A stretch of 64,000 bases of DNA from Gentiana macrophylla (Eukaryota > Streptophyta > Magnoliopsida > Gentianales > Gentianaceae), in NCBI GenBank assembly GCA_026214975.1, contig CM047815.1, forward strand, positions 76,475,299 through 76,539,298. The letters run 5' to 3'. This document shows, piece after piece, positions 33,559-45,473 of this stretch (the first letter of the stretch is position 1; every line of letters begins with the position of its first letter). Made by a program: the position numbers and the translations under genes. Below the pieces are notes generated by a model. It did not search any database and was not told the DNA's origin. It was given only the letters and a program-made list of their open reading frames with translations.

Positions 33559-34910
33559 TAGGGGTGAACAAAAAAATCGGAAACCAAATCGAACCAAACC
33601 GGAAATTTATAAACTGTGGTTTTTTGGTCGGTTTTTGTATTGTAAAAAACCAAACCGTTAAAAACAATTTGGTTCCAATTTTGAAAAAATAAAAACCATT
33701 TAAAACCGGATTTTATATGTATACACACACACACACACACACACACCTACTTCTATTAATACTTTAAACATCAATTTGTTTTTTTCGATCCAACTAAACC
33801 TTAAACTTTGTATTTGTAATGTATTAATGATCAATTACTAATCTCATATCCTAAAGATTCATATTTTGTTGATCATTTCACAGATTTGTCTTTAATTTCC
33901 AATCATTTAAGAGAATCTCGAGTACATGTCAGTTCACAACTCATCTTTCTTCTCTTTCTACTTCCTCAGCAACAATATTTGAAATATGTGAATGCTAATT
34001 TGTATGACTTACTTCTTCTAATGATGTTGATGAACTTCATCAAGGACATTTTCCGATTTGTTCATTTGTTAGGTTTGACATCTTATATAAAATAATATAT
34101 GCATTTATAGACATTAGTTTTATATAAGTTTGTCTTTTATTTGCTTATAATTAGATTATGTTGGACAATAACATTGTTGAGATAATCAAAATCAGAGTTG
34201 ATGTTTTGGAGAAAATAAAATGACGAATATGTTCTAACTAAATGAAGCCCAAAACTATATCACATATTTTTTTCGTTTGAAATGTGTGAAAGTTAGCTAT
34301 CTTTAATTTATCTCTCGTTTACATACGGAACAAATGCATTCCTCTTTCTCCCTTGACCATACCCAAAATATTATTTTGTCTAATGGATTTTGAGATTTAT
34401 ATATGATATTCTATAATATAACGATTGGTTCATTATTAGTATTTTTTGAAGTTGATGATTTATTGATGAATTGAAATGAGTAAAAGATGACTCTTTTATT
34501 ATCTTGTTTGCCCCAAACTTGGGAATTCAATGGTAGGTGTCGAGTTCGTTGTGTTGGATGGTGTTGAAGTATGATTGGTTTTTGGATCTTTAAGATTCGC
34601 ATGGTAGATGTTAGTTAAATATAAAATATTTGTTAAATCATCTCATTGGATTTAACGACATAATAGTACTAATGTATTACATATATTATCATTTGTTGTT
34701 ACGAGGCAATTTGAGATTTCCTATCAATAATTTTAATTGTTAAAGAAACCGTAAAAAACTGGAACCTAGCTAAACCAAACCGGACCGAACAAATGGTTTA
34801 CGTCTGAAAACTGTTCTAGTTTGGTTTCGAAATTCGGAAACCGTATAAAATGGTTCGGTTATTAAAAAAAAAAAAAAAAAACCGGCCGAACTGGACCATG
34901 TTCACCCCTA
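33559..34910. mobile_element. hAT-like non-autonomous element, 1.35 kb
   Basis: Perfect 12-bp inverted ends TAGGGGTGAACA (33559-33570) and TGTTCACCCCTA (34899-34910). Subterminal regions are rich in 'aaaccgaacc/ggttcggttt' words, a common pattern in plant hAT-like MITEs. No transposase is present. I could not establish a clean 8-bp target duplication. An (AC)n microsatellite and a 17-A run lie inside. Confidence 0.75.
33722..33747. repeat. (AC)n microsatellite
   Basis: About 12 AC units within the hAT-like element. Confidence 0.9.
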
Positions 34911-35048
34911 CCTCTATCCTCCAATGATTTATGAGTCAAGAAAATAACATCAACAACCACATACAAAATCCAATTATAGTGGAAATCATTATCAAATTCT
35001 TCAACATTGTTAATGACTGATAGGTAAAAAACCACAGATTCTTGAAGC

Positions 35049-37816
35049 TTATAAACTTTTGAAGTAAGACTTGTACCTCTGAGCAAGTCCAAACAAACCT
35101 AAGGTGCCTCCTGTGTGAAGCATCACCACTTTTGCACCTCCTTCTTCTTCTTCCTCCACGAATCGTGTCACCATTTCCCAAGCAGCTAAGGTATACACAG
35201 GATCAACTAAAATACCTGTTTCCTGAGCTATTTTCTTGCATTCTTCAACTTCCCCTTTCATCACATTCCCAAATCTAGGACAAGAAATTAATTACCCTTT
35301 ATTATTTATAACAACAAAAAAAAAGACGTTGAACGAAATGAAAGGTAGAATGGTACTTTCTTGGAGTGCTGCGTGCGACCCAGTGAACTAGTTCATGATT
35401 ATCTTTGCTTGGAAACAAGTCATCCATGGAAAAATTACAACTCGTACGAAATTCAGAAATCAAGCTCTCCTCTTTTTTCCTGTAACCTTCAATCGTGTCT
35501 GCCAGCATTATTCCGTAAACTTTCCATGGGAGCCTGGCATGAAAAAGCAGTAAAAATTGACTTCACGTTTTGTTTTTGGGGTGGTAAAAACACAAAATCA
35601 TTGAACGGTGGATGATCTTACCCTAAACACAATATGCCCAATGCTGCACCAATAGCAGTAGTTCCAGTACCAGAATCTATGACAATTTTCACTGCCTGAT
35701 CTTTTCCAAATAAATGCTTTTGAGACAACAATTGCACGAGACGCATCATACCTAGGAGGAGGGAGAAGCATCTTTAAGAATTTGGACAGCCAGACCTATT
35801 TATACACGAAATTGCTGAATCAGGCCGTGTTTAAATGCTATATTTAACTTGCTTATGCATGGTTTGAGGAAGCATAATGTCTTTTAAACACTAATTTAAA
35901 CCTGGAAGCATAAAAATTTAGATAAAACACGATACTCAATGTTGAGATAGGAAAAGTAAAATTACCAAGTAAGCTTATAGCATCTCCTGCACCTTCATTT
36001 ATAATGACAACTCTCTTATGATTTCTAGAATCTGAATGCAAAAGTTCATGTGTTACAGGCCCATGATTTGTGCAGGAAGCCTGCAAATAGTCATTGAGCC
36101 ATTCAACGGATCCGTTACTGCCTGCTATAGATTTAGCATGATTTGCAAGCAAATCCTCTCTTCTTGCATATACTGATCTTTCGATGTAGGTTACGTTTCC
36201 ATATAACGTGGATATCAAATTGTACCCATTAAGAATTTCCGGTTGTTCCCCTCGAAGCAGCAGATGTGACTTTATTCCCCTCTCAGCAAACAAAACAGCT
36301 GAAATAATAAATGCAACCAAAAGGATCAAAACTGCATAGTGTTGCTACTAGAGAAGACAGCATGAACAAGTTTTCCATGCAAAAACAGGTTCAAGAACAA
36401 GTTTAATGGCGATGTTACATACCAACAGCCGCAGCATGAGCACTTTGACATCCTCCACAAGTAACCTAAAAGACGACACGGGATGTTATCCTACTGGTCA
36501 CATTCAAACGAAAATTACATGACTAACATGTCCCAACTTCATGACCTACATGCTCCACTCCATATAAATTGCACGAAAATAAGGACGAAAGGAACCGAAG
36601 GCAGATGAAACAGTTTTACTGTTACAAACTTATTCATAGTCAGAAAGAATTAAAACCAACCAACTAGTGCAATTAAGATGAATTATTAAGCATATATAAC
36701 AGGTCATTAAAACCACACAAGTATATGATGGAGCATAATGAATGTAGAAGCATCATTAACTAACAAATACTGAGAACAAGCATACGCCACACCATGCTTC
36801 TGAATGATGTACTCTGTGCTCTATGCTCTATGCTCTGAATCCTTCAACTCTGGTCTAGCACTTTCCCTAGAATCTATGTATCTACCGACAAAAGTTTCCG
36901 AATTTTCTCCAAATTGCAGCACCCTCATCTCCTCCTGCCCATGCATTCGGTTGCTAATTGTGTGACCATGGAACAAGCACAAGTAAAATTCAGAACCATT
37001 GTCCTAATCTCGTTATTTCCATTACATCCATTTTTTTTATGTAATTTCGTTACGTTCTAATCTCATTACATTCCAGCCATATCCAAACGATGAAATGACA
37101 TAAAATTGCATTCCATTCCATTATTTTCTATTTCCAAAGGCTTAGAATTGAAGGAAAAGGCAACAAGTCATACAGGGTAAGAAAATATAACAACTAAAGA
37201 TGAACACCAGAATGCACTTAAGAACATATGAAAAATTGAAAACGTTAAATTACCAACAACAACAACAAAAATTGATCTTTACCACATCAGTCACAGAAAA
37301 ATCATGGAGTAAAGGCAACAATCCATCCAATTTCCGAGCTTTGTTACCATTCACCAAAGGGTGCATTAAATCATCCCTCACAACGTAAAATGATGTCCCT
37401 TTATGCTGCTTCTCCACAGTCCAATCTGGGTTGTTCCTAGAACATGAAGAGTTCCCGGAAACCATTACTTGATCTATTCGAGTAGCTGGGCTGCTCAGTC
37501 CCCATTTTCTGTCTAGCAATTTGTTTACAAATTCGGTCCTTGAGAACTCCAATAAGTTATCTTTCTGAAACAGAGGAATAAAGAAACAAAACGTGAACTT
37601 CAAAATTCAAATGCACGACTCAAGCGGACTGCTTCACGTTCAAGACAACAAGCCAAGTGACTACTGAAATTAGCAATAACCTCATAAATGAAGAATGGTT
37701 GCAAATACATCAAAACTGAAAGGGGAGACCTGAATTGAGTTCGGGCGAACTCCGGAATGAAATTCGCTTCTTACAGCAAAAATGGCACAACTTCTTGGCA
37801 GCGATGCAAGTCTCAT
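35049..37816 (-). CDS. D-CDES2: D-cysteine desulfhydrase 2 / ACC-deaminase-like PLP enzyme (seven exons)
   Basis: Exons on the minus strand: 37816-37730, 37564-37283, 36465-36423, 36298-35966, 35751-35622, 35533-35357 and 35274-35049. All junctions are GT-AG and in phase, giving 425 residues, close to the Arabidopsis mitochondrial D-cysteine desulfhydrase 2 (At3g26115 type). The family is PLP-dependent and converts D-cysteine to pyruvate, ammonia and H2S, or opens ACC. Visible are the PLP lysine in NGNKARK (K104), TCGGCQSAH (125-133) and the phosphate-binding loop SGTGTT (275-280). The ending is [19 protein letters not shown]. The first 29 residues are Arg/Ser-rich without acidic residues until Glu, compatible with a mitochondrial presequence. 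Intron 2 (817 bp) holds attccatt-rich MITE-like sequence. No stop or frame break is seen, so it appears functional. Confidence 0.93.
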
Positions 37817-40246
37817 ACTTGTTCAAAATAAAAATAAAAATAAAAAGACAGCGATTGATATACTTAGTAAACCTTATAAAAAAAAAATAATGGTTATAAC
37901 GGACAATAGTGGATAATAAAGGGGGTTCTATTCGACTTCTATTTACTATAACGGACGACGTTCCTATATAAATAAGTGTTAAATCTTAGAATCGTCGAAC
38001 GCCAAACCATTTATCATTATTCACAGTGGCATCTATACCAACGTCGATGTACTGACGTTGGTATGCCACTGTGAACACTGCCAGATGTGAACGTTTTTTT
38101 TCAAAATATTCATTAATGTACAAGTGCAGATAAAGAATCAAAATAACCCACCAAATAAATTGATAAAAATGACAAGTAAATTGAAAAAGGACGAAAGACA
38201 TTTGAAAAGACGAAATTATTCGTGTCACATTTAACGATTTCAATTTCACTATCAAACAAATCCACTAAAACTTTTTAATATCAAATAAATCAACGGTCAA
38301 ACAAATCCACTAAAACAAAAAATGTAAGAACGTCATAATCGTCTAGTGAAATGATAATTTATTATTTATATCATTATATTCATTTTATTGGATTAAATGT
38401 CAATTAATACAAGAATTTTGTTCTTTTTTAAAAGAAAAAAATAAAAGGAAAATCTCCATGATGTACATTAGTTTGTAGGATGCTTTTTTTAAAACAATAA
38501 GGCCCCTCGTGGACAGGTTTGCTTGGGCTAAAAAGTGAGACGACTTATTGCTGATGCGCATAATGAAAGAAAAAGTACAAGACTCTAAAGCCTTTGCTAT
38601 ACCGAGATAGTCCGCTACATGACATCCAAACGAAGATAGGTCATCTGAAGGGATTTCTTACTGTTTTATGAAAGAAAGAGAATCTGTTTGGATCACTACA
38701 TACCTGGTAGGCCACTCTAGTCTAGTTTATACGATACAAATTCATAGGTAGAGACATGCATATGCCACGAGAAATGCCACGGGTACAAGAGTTGTGATAT
38801 AATGAATGATACAATTCATATGATTATGATGTAGTTAAAATGTATTATAATATATGTCAATTATAATTAGGAATGTAAAAATGTATTGTGTTATTACTTG
38901 CGAACCATCGAAGAGAAATTATGATATATCAATTATTAATAGATAGGGTAATATAAAATGAAGGTCATGCACCAAATATTTGGATCAACATGCCATCAAT
39001 TTGTAAGAACATGATTGACTGTGGAATTTTATACATAGGAGGCCACAGAAAAATGTCTTAAATTTTTATTGGTTAGAGTACTTACAATGGCTTGATCTTC
39101 CACGGCGTGAAAAGGATGTGGTATCATATATTTTCTCATATGACTCAATTAAACACATTGAAATGGCACATGGTATGAGTGGTGAAGTGGTTCTCAACAC
39201 ATCAACTTTCACATTTTTTTTTTATTTAAGTGTGGCAATATGAGTTATAGTAATAAACAAACGTGTTTCATTAAAATATTAATATATTTGTGTCATATTT
39301 TTGTTTATAATACACACAAATCCATTTTGCCATAACGGGCACATCAATAGGATTTGATCCTGAAATGTAGTAAAATTGGTGTAAAATGAATTGATGAGAC
39401 ATCAAACACACAAACTTCTCAACCGTTTCACTATACGGAGACGCGTCAATTTAAATGCTAAATACATAAAAATGATAAGAATCGGATAATTTAGGTACAC
39501 ATCAGATGTGAAGACTCTTGAAGACTTTATTCATAGAAAGGGATCAGACGACAAGAGAAACAACTTTTACGCGATTAGTAAGCTGTTTGAATATGGAATT
39601 ATCCCAACATTTAAATCTTCTTGGAAGTTTGTTCTTTTTCATCTTAAGCTCATTTTCTTATCTCGTGGGGTGTTCTGCATGCAGATAGGTAATCATAATC
39701 GGTAAATTTAATATTCCAGAATCTAAATTGATTATGACTGTGTTCCTCTGCTTACTTTAGAAAAGAAAGACTGTTTCTTTCTGCTTTGCCTTGCCTTTTC
39801 TGTTTAGGCGCCTGTGCGGGGTGTGTATTGTTGGGGAAGGGTGGAGGGTGGGGGGTTGTATGTTGTCTGTTTTGTTTTGTGATTTCAAGAATAGATCTTG
39901 ATGTTAAAAAACGTGATTTCTGATTCTGGAGATTTTATTGTAGCAATAGACATGGATTCAAGCTTACCTTTCGTGACATTTGGGGAGATCCCAGTTGTTT
40001 TGGGATCCCAATTGCTTCTAATGCAAATACACCATTTCCTTTTTTTTGTTTCCTATTTTTTTTTTCCCTTCTGGTAATAAATAACAATGCTAAATTCCTT
40101 TTGAATTCGTTTAGCTTCAGCAATGAGCTATATTTTGAGTTTATGATTCCAAAATATTCTGAAAGATACGTCCTTTGAGCAGATTGTTGTCTTTTCCTTG
40201 TTCCAATAAAGGATAAGACTTAAAGTTGGTACCTTTTCAATGACCG
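37817..40246. other. Intergenic DNA between D-CDES2 and the RRM gene
   Basis: Besides the hairpin at 38022-38073 there are only short frames. 39066-39360 begins 'gagtacttacaatgg' and ends 'gccataacgggcac', which looks like a worn PIF-type MITE without clear target duplication. 39480-40240 lies directly upstream of the RRM gene and may contain its promoter or 5' untranslated exons. I cannot place them. Confidence 0.5.
38022..38073 (-). repeat. Short hairpin upstream of D-CDES2
   Basis: The arms are 38022-38045 and 38054-38073. The 20-nt right arm (gacgttggtatgccactgtg) pairs fully with the left arm apart from a 4-nt bulge, leaving an 8-nt loop. It lies about 210-260 bp before the D-CDES2 start codon. 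Confidence 0.75.
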
Positions 40247-40409
40247 ATGAGCAAGAAATTTCTGACCTGGGACGTCGTAACATTCAGAAGTAGGGCAATT
40301 CTTGAAGATGAGATAATTAACAAAAATGAGGAATACGATGATCCGTACACTGATGCCAACGTTGGAGAGGGATTTAAAAAACACCGTTGCCTCTTGCTAG
40401 TGTAGATAA
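40247..40409 (+). pseudogene. Out-of-frame N-terminal segment of the RRM gene
   Basis: An ATG at 40247 opens a frame with acidic sequence that ends in EEYDDPYTDANVGEGFKK and stops at about 40409. The EYDD...VNVGEGF motif is what plant CFIm68-like proteins carry near their N terminus, upstream of the RRM. The following Pro-rich sequence is in the next frame, and the change falls at the A run around 40374-40379. A one-base loss there would explain it. A sequencing error or an unrecognised short intron are alternatives. Confidence 0.55.
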
Positions 40410-41910
40410 TCGCGGGTTCAAAGCTCCGAAACCTATTGTTTTAGAGGATACACCAGAACCAATATTTGAAAGATCAAGCATTGGAATGTCTGCTTACAAA
40501 GGAGTAGCTCTACATATGACCCATAATTCTCAAGCAGGAAGTTTTGTATATCAAGAATCTTTTTCTGCGCCGCAGAAAGTTGTTGTAGATTCCATAAATG
40601 CACCTGCGAGAGTTCAAGGCGAGGTGGTGCAATTCGCTAGTTATGGTGTTCCACAGATGGGATCAAATCAAATTTCTTCGAGTGCAAATGTTAGTTACAA
40701 CAGACCACTTGTTAGAGAATGTCCGGTAGACAATGGAAATACTACGGTTTATGTAGGGGAGTTGCATTGGTGGACGACTGATGCTGACCTTGAGAGCGTG
40801 TTGAGCTGCTATGGAAGGGTTAAGGAAATTAAGTTCTTTGACGAGCGAGTTAGTGGCAAGTCGAAAGGATATTGTCAAGTTGAATTCTATGAATCTGCTG
40901 CAGCAGCTGCTTGCAAGGATGGAATGGATGGGCATCGTTTCAATGGGCGAGCTTGCGTGGTAACTTTTGCCGCTCCACAGAGTATTAAGCAGACGTCTTC
41001 TTCCCATACGAACAAAACACAGGTTCAGGCTCCGCCTCAGGCACATGGTAGAAAACCTGGGAACGATACTGCTGTAGGTAGTAGAGGTAATGGACCGAAT
41101 TACCCTACCAGAGATGCAGGGAGGAATTTAGGAAGGGGTGGTCAGGGTATGCTAAACAAGGGTCCTGTGGGTGGACCTGCAAGAGGAAGAGGTGGTCCTA
41201 TGAGACCTCGGAATATGTTTGAGAATACATTAGATGCTGATAATGGTGCCACAAGTGGAGGTCCTTACGGACAGGGATATGGTGGTTTCATTCATCCTCA
41301 AGCTATGATGGCTCCTGGAATTGATCCAGCATATATGGGTAGAGGAGCCGGATATGGAAGTTTTATCGGCCCTTCGTTCCCTGGAATGATGGCTCCGTTT
41401 CCTGCTGTTAATCATCCAATGGGGGGTCTTCCTGGCACGGGTCCTCGTGTCAATCCTCCTTTTTTTGCACGAGGAATGCCATCCAATGTAATGGGAATGA
41501 TGGGGACTGCAGGAAATGAGGGTCCTCATCCATCAGTGTGGACTGATAGTAGTGTAGTTGGCTGGGAAGGAGAAGAACACGGCCGAAGGACAAGAGAATC
41601 AAGTTACGGTGGTGGTGATGATAATGCATCAGAATACGGAAATGGACAAGTGGGCCAGAGTAAGGGAGTCAGAACAGGCTCAGTTTCCCGAGAAAACGAA
41701 TGGGGTATTGAGAATGCTGATGAAAGAGAGCCTGATAGGGAAAGACATGAGGGGGGCTATAGATACAGGGAAGAAAATGATAGATACCATGACAATGGAC
41801 AAAAAGAACGCGATTCAGGATACAGAAATGACTTGGACAGGGAACAATATTATCACAGATCTCGATCCAGCTATGCTGATTATGCAAAGCGTAGACGTCC
41901 GTCTGAGTGA
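40387..41910 (+). CDS. RRM protein, plant CFIm68 / CPSF6-like
   Basis: An uninterrupted 507-codon frame; the first ATG in it is at 40486. A single RRM lies at about residues 117-195, with RNP2 (TVYVGEL) and RNP1 (KGYCQVEF). The motif LHWWTTDADLE is typical of plant CPSF6-like proteins. Family members bind RNA in cleavage factor I and influence poly(A) site choice in the nucleus. After the RRM comes a Gly/Met/Pro-rich region (about 215-375) and a C-terminal Arg/Glu/Asp/Ser-rich tail ending KRRRPSE. The N-terminal EYDD/GEGF segment is in another frame just upstream, and the frame has no introns. Either the gene starts at 40486 with a shorter N terminus, or this is a damaged or retroposed copy. 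I see no poly(A) tail or target duplication to prove retroposition. Confidence 0.75.
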   Translation: MPLASVDNRGFKAPKPIVLEDTPEPIFERSSIGMSAYKGVALHMTHNSQAGSFVYQESFSAPQKVVVDSINAPARVQGEVVQFASYGVPQMGSNQISSSANVSYNRPLVRECPVDNGNTTVYVGELHWWTTDADLESVLSCYGRVKEIKFFDERVSGKSKGYCQVEFYESAAAAACKDGMDGHRFNGRACVVTFAAPQSIKQTSSSHTNKTQVQAPPQAHGRKPGNDTAVGSRGNGPNYPTRDAGRNLGRGGQGMLNKGPVGGPARGRGGPMRPRNMFENTLDADNGATSGGPYGQGYGGFIHPQAMMAPGIDPAYMGRGAGYGSFIGPSFPGMMAPFPAVNHPMGGLPGTGPRVNPPFFARGMPSNVMGMMGTAGNEGPHPSVWTDSSVVGWEGEEHGRRTRESSYGGGDDNASEYGNGQVGQSKGVRTGSVSRENEWGIENADEREPDRERHEGGYRYREENDRYHDNGQKERDSGYRNDLDREQYYHRSRSSYADYAKRRRPSE

Positions 41911-42847
41911 TTTGTAGCTAAGCATTTCTCGTTGTGCCATCTGCTTTCTGCTGTTGGTGCCTTTTCCTGAAGGTTTCATTAGGTAAAGAAGTAAGTAGTG
42001 TACTTAAATAAGGAAGTTTGAAGAACAAGCCTTTTTCTTTTCTATGTTTCTGGGTTGTAGTTATAATGTTAAATATTTGTGTTATGAATCTTATGCTTTT
42101 TAGAAACATACTCTTGTGGCTATTTAGCTGGTTGACAGTGCATTAGGTAGACCTTTTTCTGTGTGTCTGTCTCGCACGATTCATCCTTAGGAGGAGAGAA
42201 TGGGCGCCTGAAACGGTTTACGGCCCTTATTGATTTACATACCTATCTGATATGTCTCTTCTTATACAACTTGACAAGGATTAGGTGAAATGGCATGAAA
42301 TTAATTTTACTGATTTTATGTCAGGCAATATAGTTGTCTTAACTTTGAACTTCAAAAAGTATATATACGGAGAGGTGAATTCAGTTTGTGTTTGTTTGAG
42401 GGGGAAAAGGTGGGTCTAAGACTCTCTGGTTTGCCCCAACTTCTGGAGGACATGGATTTCATAATTGGATGAGCAGGTGGTCAGAAAGAACATATATGAC
42501 ATGAAAATTTTCCGGTGTAAATTGTACCAGAACCATTTGTATACCGCATCTGTATGGGCAATGCAATGCTTCTCATCTACAAACAGCTTCTGGCCTCCAT
42601 TGTCGGTCATTTAGTACACCCGTAAGCTTGATTATTTTATGAGGTAAAAGAGGAAAAGTTCTTTTTTGTGAAAATAAATAAATAAATAGAGACATACTCT
42701 CTTTTTTAGTTGCAAAAAGATGACAAACATTTTCAATGAAGACAAAACTACCATGTAGCGTCCTAAGCTATATTATACATTAGTACACTGTTTTGAACCT
42801 GTTTTGTATCTGTTTCTTTTTCTTTTTTTTCTTCTTTTTTTCAAACA
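41911..42847. other. 3' flank of the RRM gene, no further gene seen
   Basis: Probably contains the 3' untranslated region of the RRM gene. Short frames only; a taaa/aata microsatellite lies near 42674-42690. Confidence 0.5.
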
Positions 42848-43140
42848 TCCGTAACTTTTTGATTTACAACTCCGATCATCGAAATTTTTCACCAAAATTC
42901 ATGTTTTTTTGCTCTTCAATTTGAGCCCAAACACGATACTCCTTCCGACGTATATTTTGAAAGACGAAAAAAATTTGTATTAACCGAGCGCTTTTTCTTA
43001 TAAACGACCGTAACTTTTGATTTAGAACGCCGATCATCAAAATTGTTTCACCAAAGTTCATATTTTTTTTTTATCTTCATTTTGAGACCGAGTTTGATAC
43101 CTTTTCGATGTAGTATTTGAAAGCCGAATTTAATCGCAGC
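42848..43140. repeat. Two tandem copies of a block of about 165 bp
   Basis: The copies start at about 42848 ('ccgtaactttttgatttacaactccgatcat') and 43011 ('ccgtaacttttgatttagaacgccgatcat'). Similarity runs on through 'caccaaa.ttcat', 'tttgag.cc' and 'atttgaaag.cgaa'. They are moderately diverged and show no coding content. Confidence 0.75.
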
Positions 43141-43154
43141 ATTTACACTAACAC

Positions 43155-43210
43155 ATGTCGATGATCGATGATCGATGAGTATCGATGTCGAGTAGTATCG
43201 ATGAAACGAA
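43155..43210. repeat. atcgatg-rich simple repeat, array 1
   Basis: Words of 'cgatgatcgatgatcgatgag' and 'atcgatgtcgagtagtatcgatg'. Related to the array at 43561-43636, about 400 bp away. Confidence 0.7.
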
Positions 43211-43560
43211 TTCTAGACAAACTGAACTTGAATTAAGACTAAAAGGTAATACATAGAAGATCAATACAACAGACTATAGATTTAGTACAATAGGTACATC
43301 AGAACAAAAGGTAATACGTGAAGATCAATACAAGTCCGAAAGGTCCGAACTATCACCAATTTATAAGAAGGATATTCTAGTTCAAAGAACTAAATTATCA
43401 TGCCCGAATTCAAAAGGTCTTTGAATTACAAGTTCAAGAAACCTATGAACTAGGCTATCTATTACATGATGATACAATGTAGATCAAAAACCTCAGCACG
43501 CCAAGGCACACAATAAGCCTTTGAACTAGGCCTATCTATTGCATTAAGGCACACAGTATA

Positions 43561-43636
43561 AGTATCGATGTCGTGATGTCGATGTCGATGTCGCGATGTC
43601 GATGTCGATGTCGCGATGTCGATGTCGAGTATCGGC
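43561..43636. repeat. gatgtc minisatellite, array 2
   Basis: Repeats of gatgtc with a higher-order unit 'gatgtcgatgtcgatgtcgc' of about 20 bp, near perfect for three units. The Met/Ser/Arg frames across it are by-products. Confidence 0.85.
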
Positions 43637-45473
43637 TCAAAAGGACTCTCCATTCGGTTTTTTTGCAAGGTCTATGCACCCCAAATCTAATGGCGCCCAA
43701 TAGCATAACTAGAACCAACATGAAGCATATTAGCCCAAAAAATCAAAATCTTGCTTATCACCACTAACCTTGAACGAATGACGGCCCATACGGTATAAGG
43801 ATCTACCCCATAGATCGAATATAAACATTGACATCTTTCTGAACAAAAATCCAATATCAAGCTTGGGAACAAGAATGACATGTGAAGTAGTCATTTCATA
43901 CTTTTCGAATTTACAAACTCAATTACTCACTCAATCCTGGCTTGAATGCATATATGAAAGTTAACATCATATCCATTACAACCATGTCAAGAAAAAGCCA
44001 AGTTGATTCAACATACAACAAGCAAACGTAACTAAGACAAATTCGATTGGCACCACCAATGGCGAGATAACATTATGCCATATTTCCAAAGAACTCAAAG
44101 CAAAATACGAGACACACTCGCACAAAATTCAGACTTTGATTCAAACAGGATAGACATGATAAAAAATACATCTTTTTTAGAATATGACATAGAACCAAAT
44201 TCACAAGCTACCAAAACTAAATTAAATAAATAAATTAATCATAAAATCTCGCACTGAGAGCTCACCTTGTAAAAAAGCGAAAGAAATTATTCGGAAAAAA
44301 CTATCAATAATCTTACACGCAGTGCATTGATGAAAGCCCCGTCCATCAGTGGCGAACAAATCTCCGGCAATAAAAACAAAGGCTTTCTTCTTATTATCCT
44401 TTTGGTAGTCGGGGGACGGGAGTACGTCGCGGAGTTGCTCCAATTTTGCCTGCCATGGAAATAAGGAAAATGTTACGGCAAAAGAAATTAAGGGCATTTC
44501 ACTCCAATGAATAATTTTTGTCCTTATTGCAACTTTTATTTTGAGTGTGGATTAACACTTAATTAAGAGGGAAAAAATGGACTATAAACTAATTTTTCCT
44601 TATTTTATACGCTCTGGACTTTTTGTTTGTGCCCCCCATAGCTTCGTTCACAGGGCGGTCTTTAAATCGGGGGCCTGATGCAAATTTTTTGGTTTCAAGA
44701 TTCTTGATTTCCTAAAAGTTACGGTGTAACGGTTATTTTAAGGTATATTAGGTGAAGAGCTGTAAACAAAAGGTACATAGTTTGGTTAAATTTTTTTTCA
44801 ATACAAAATTTGTGATTAATTTTGGTCTTATTATTTTTTTGCTGAAGTGAAAAATAAAAACATATCGTTGTATGAGAGAATATTCACTGAACAACCATTG
44901 GACACCATTGATTTTTTTTTTGAGACTCATATGATTCAATAAGTCTCACATAATAATCAATGATCCCAAAGTGTGTTGTGTACAATGTTGTGGTTATTTT
45001 GTTATGGCATTATCACTACTCGATAAAAAATGCACCATCGTCTGCTACCCCACACCTCATCTCCACCCAAAGACGTAGCCAAGTAGTGGGCTTAGGTTGG
45101 TTAAGCCCACCCATTTATTATTTTTGAGTACATCAAAAAAATCTATCTAATCCAGTTCAACACGGTCAGATATCTTAATATACCCCACCGAAGTTCATTA
45201 GTCCACCCAAAGATAAATTCATTGTTGCGTCATTGCTTCCACCTCCACCTGTCAATATCTTCATTAAAGAACCACTACCACATGCCGACCCTATCATCCA
45301 CTGCCACCACACCACACAATTACCCGTCGACACACACCCTACCATTATCTGTCACAACACACTCCATGTCCACCTTACCACTACCGGCACACCCATCATG
45401 TGTCAAATGTGGGAATCGCTTCACGTCTATTTTCATATATTAAATTCCTTCGGACTCGTAGCATTTCATCTTA
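43637..45473. other. Intergenic DNA with one doubtful exon-like frame
   Basis: The minus frame 44497-44222 contains AKLEQLRDVLPSPDYQ and AFVFIAGDLFATDGRG, ending near a possible donor (gtgtaag). The composition looks coding-like, but I recognise no family and find no partner exons. The rest is AT-rich. 'ccacccaaag' occurs twice, near 45055 and 45203. Confidence 0.3.

Noticed and set aside
33559..34910. 8-bp hAT target duplication
   Set aside because: attcatct and acctctat next to the ends do not match well enough, so I list the inverted ends only.
43561..43636. Regular short repeats that could suggest a CRISPR array
   Set aside because: There are no unique spacers; it is a simple gatgtc repeat in a plant genome.
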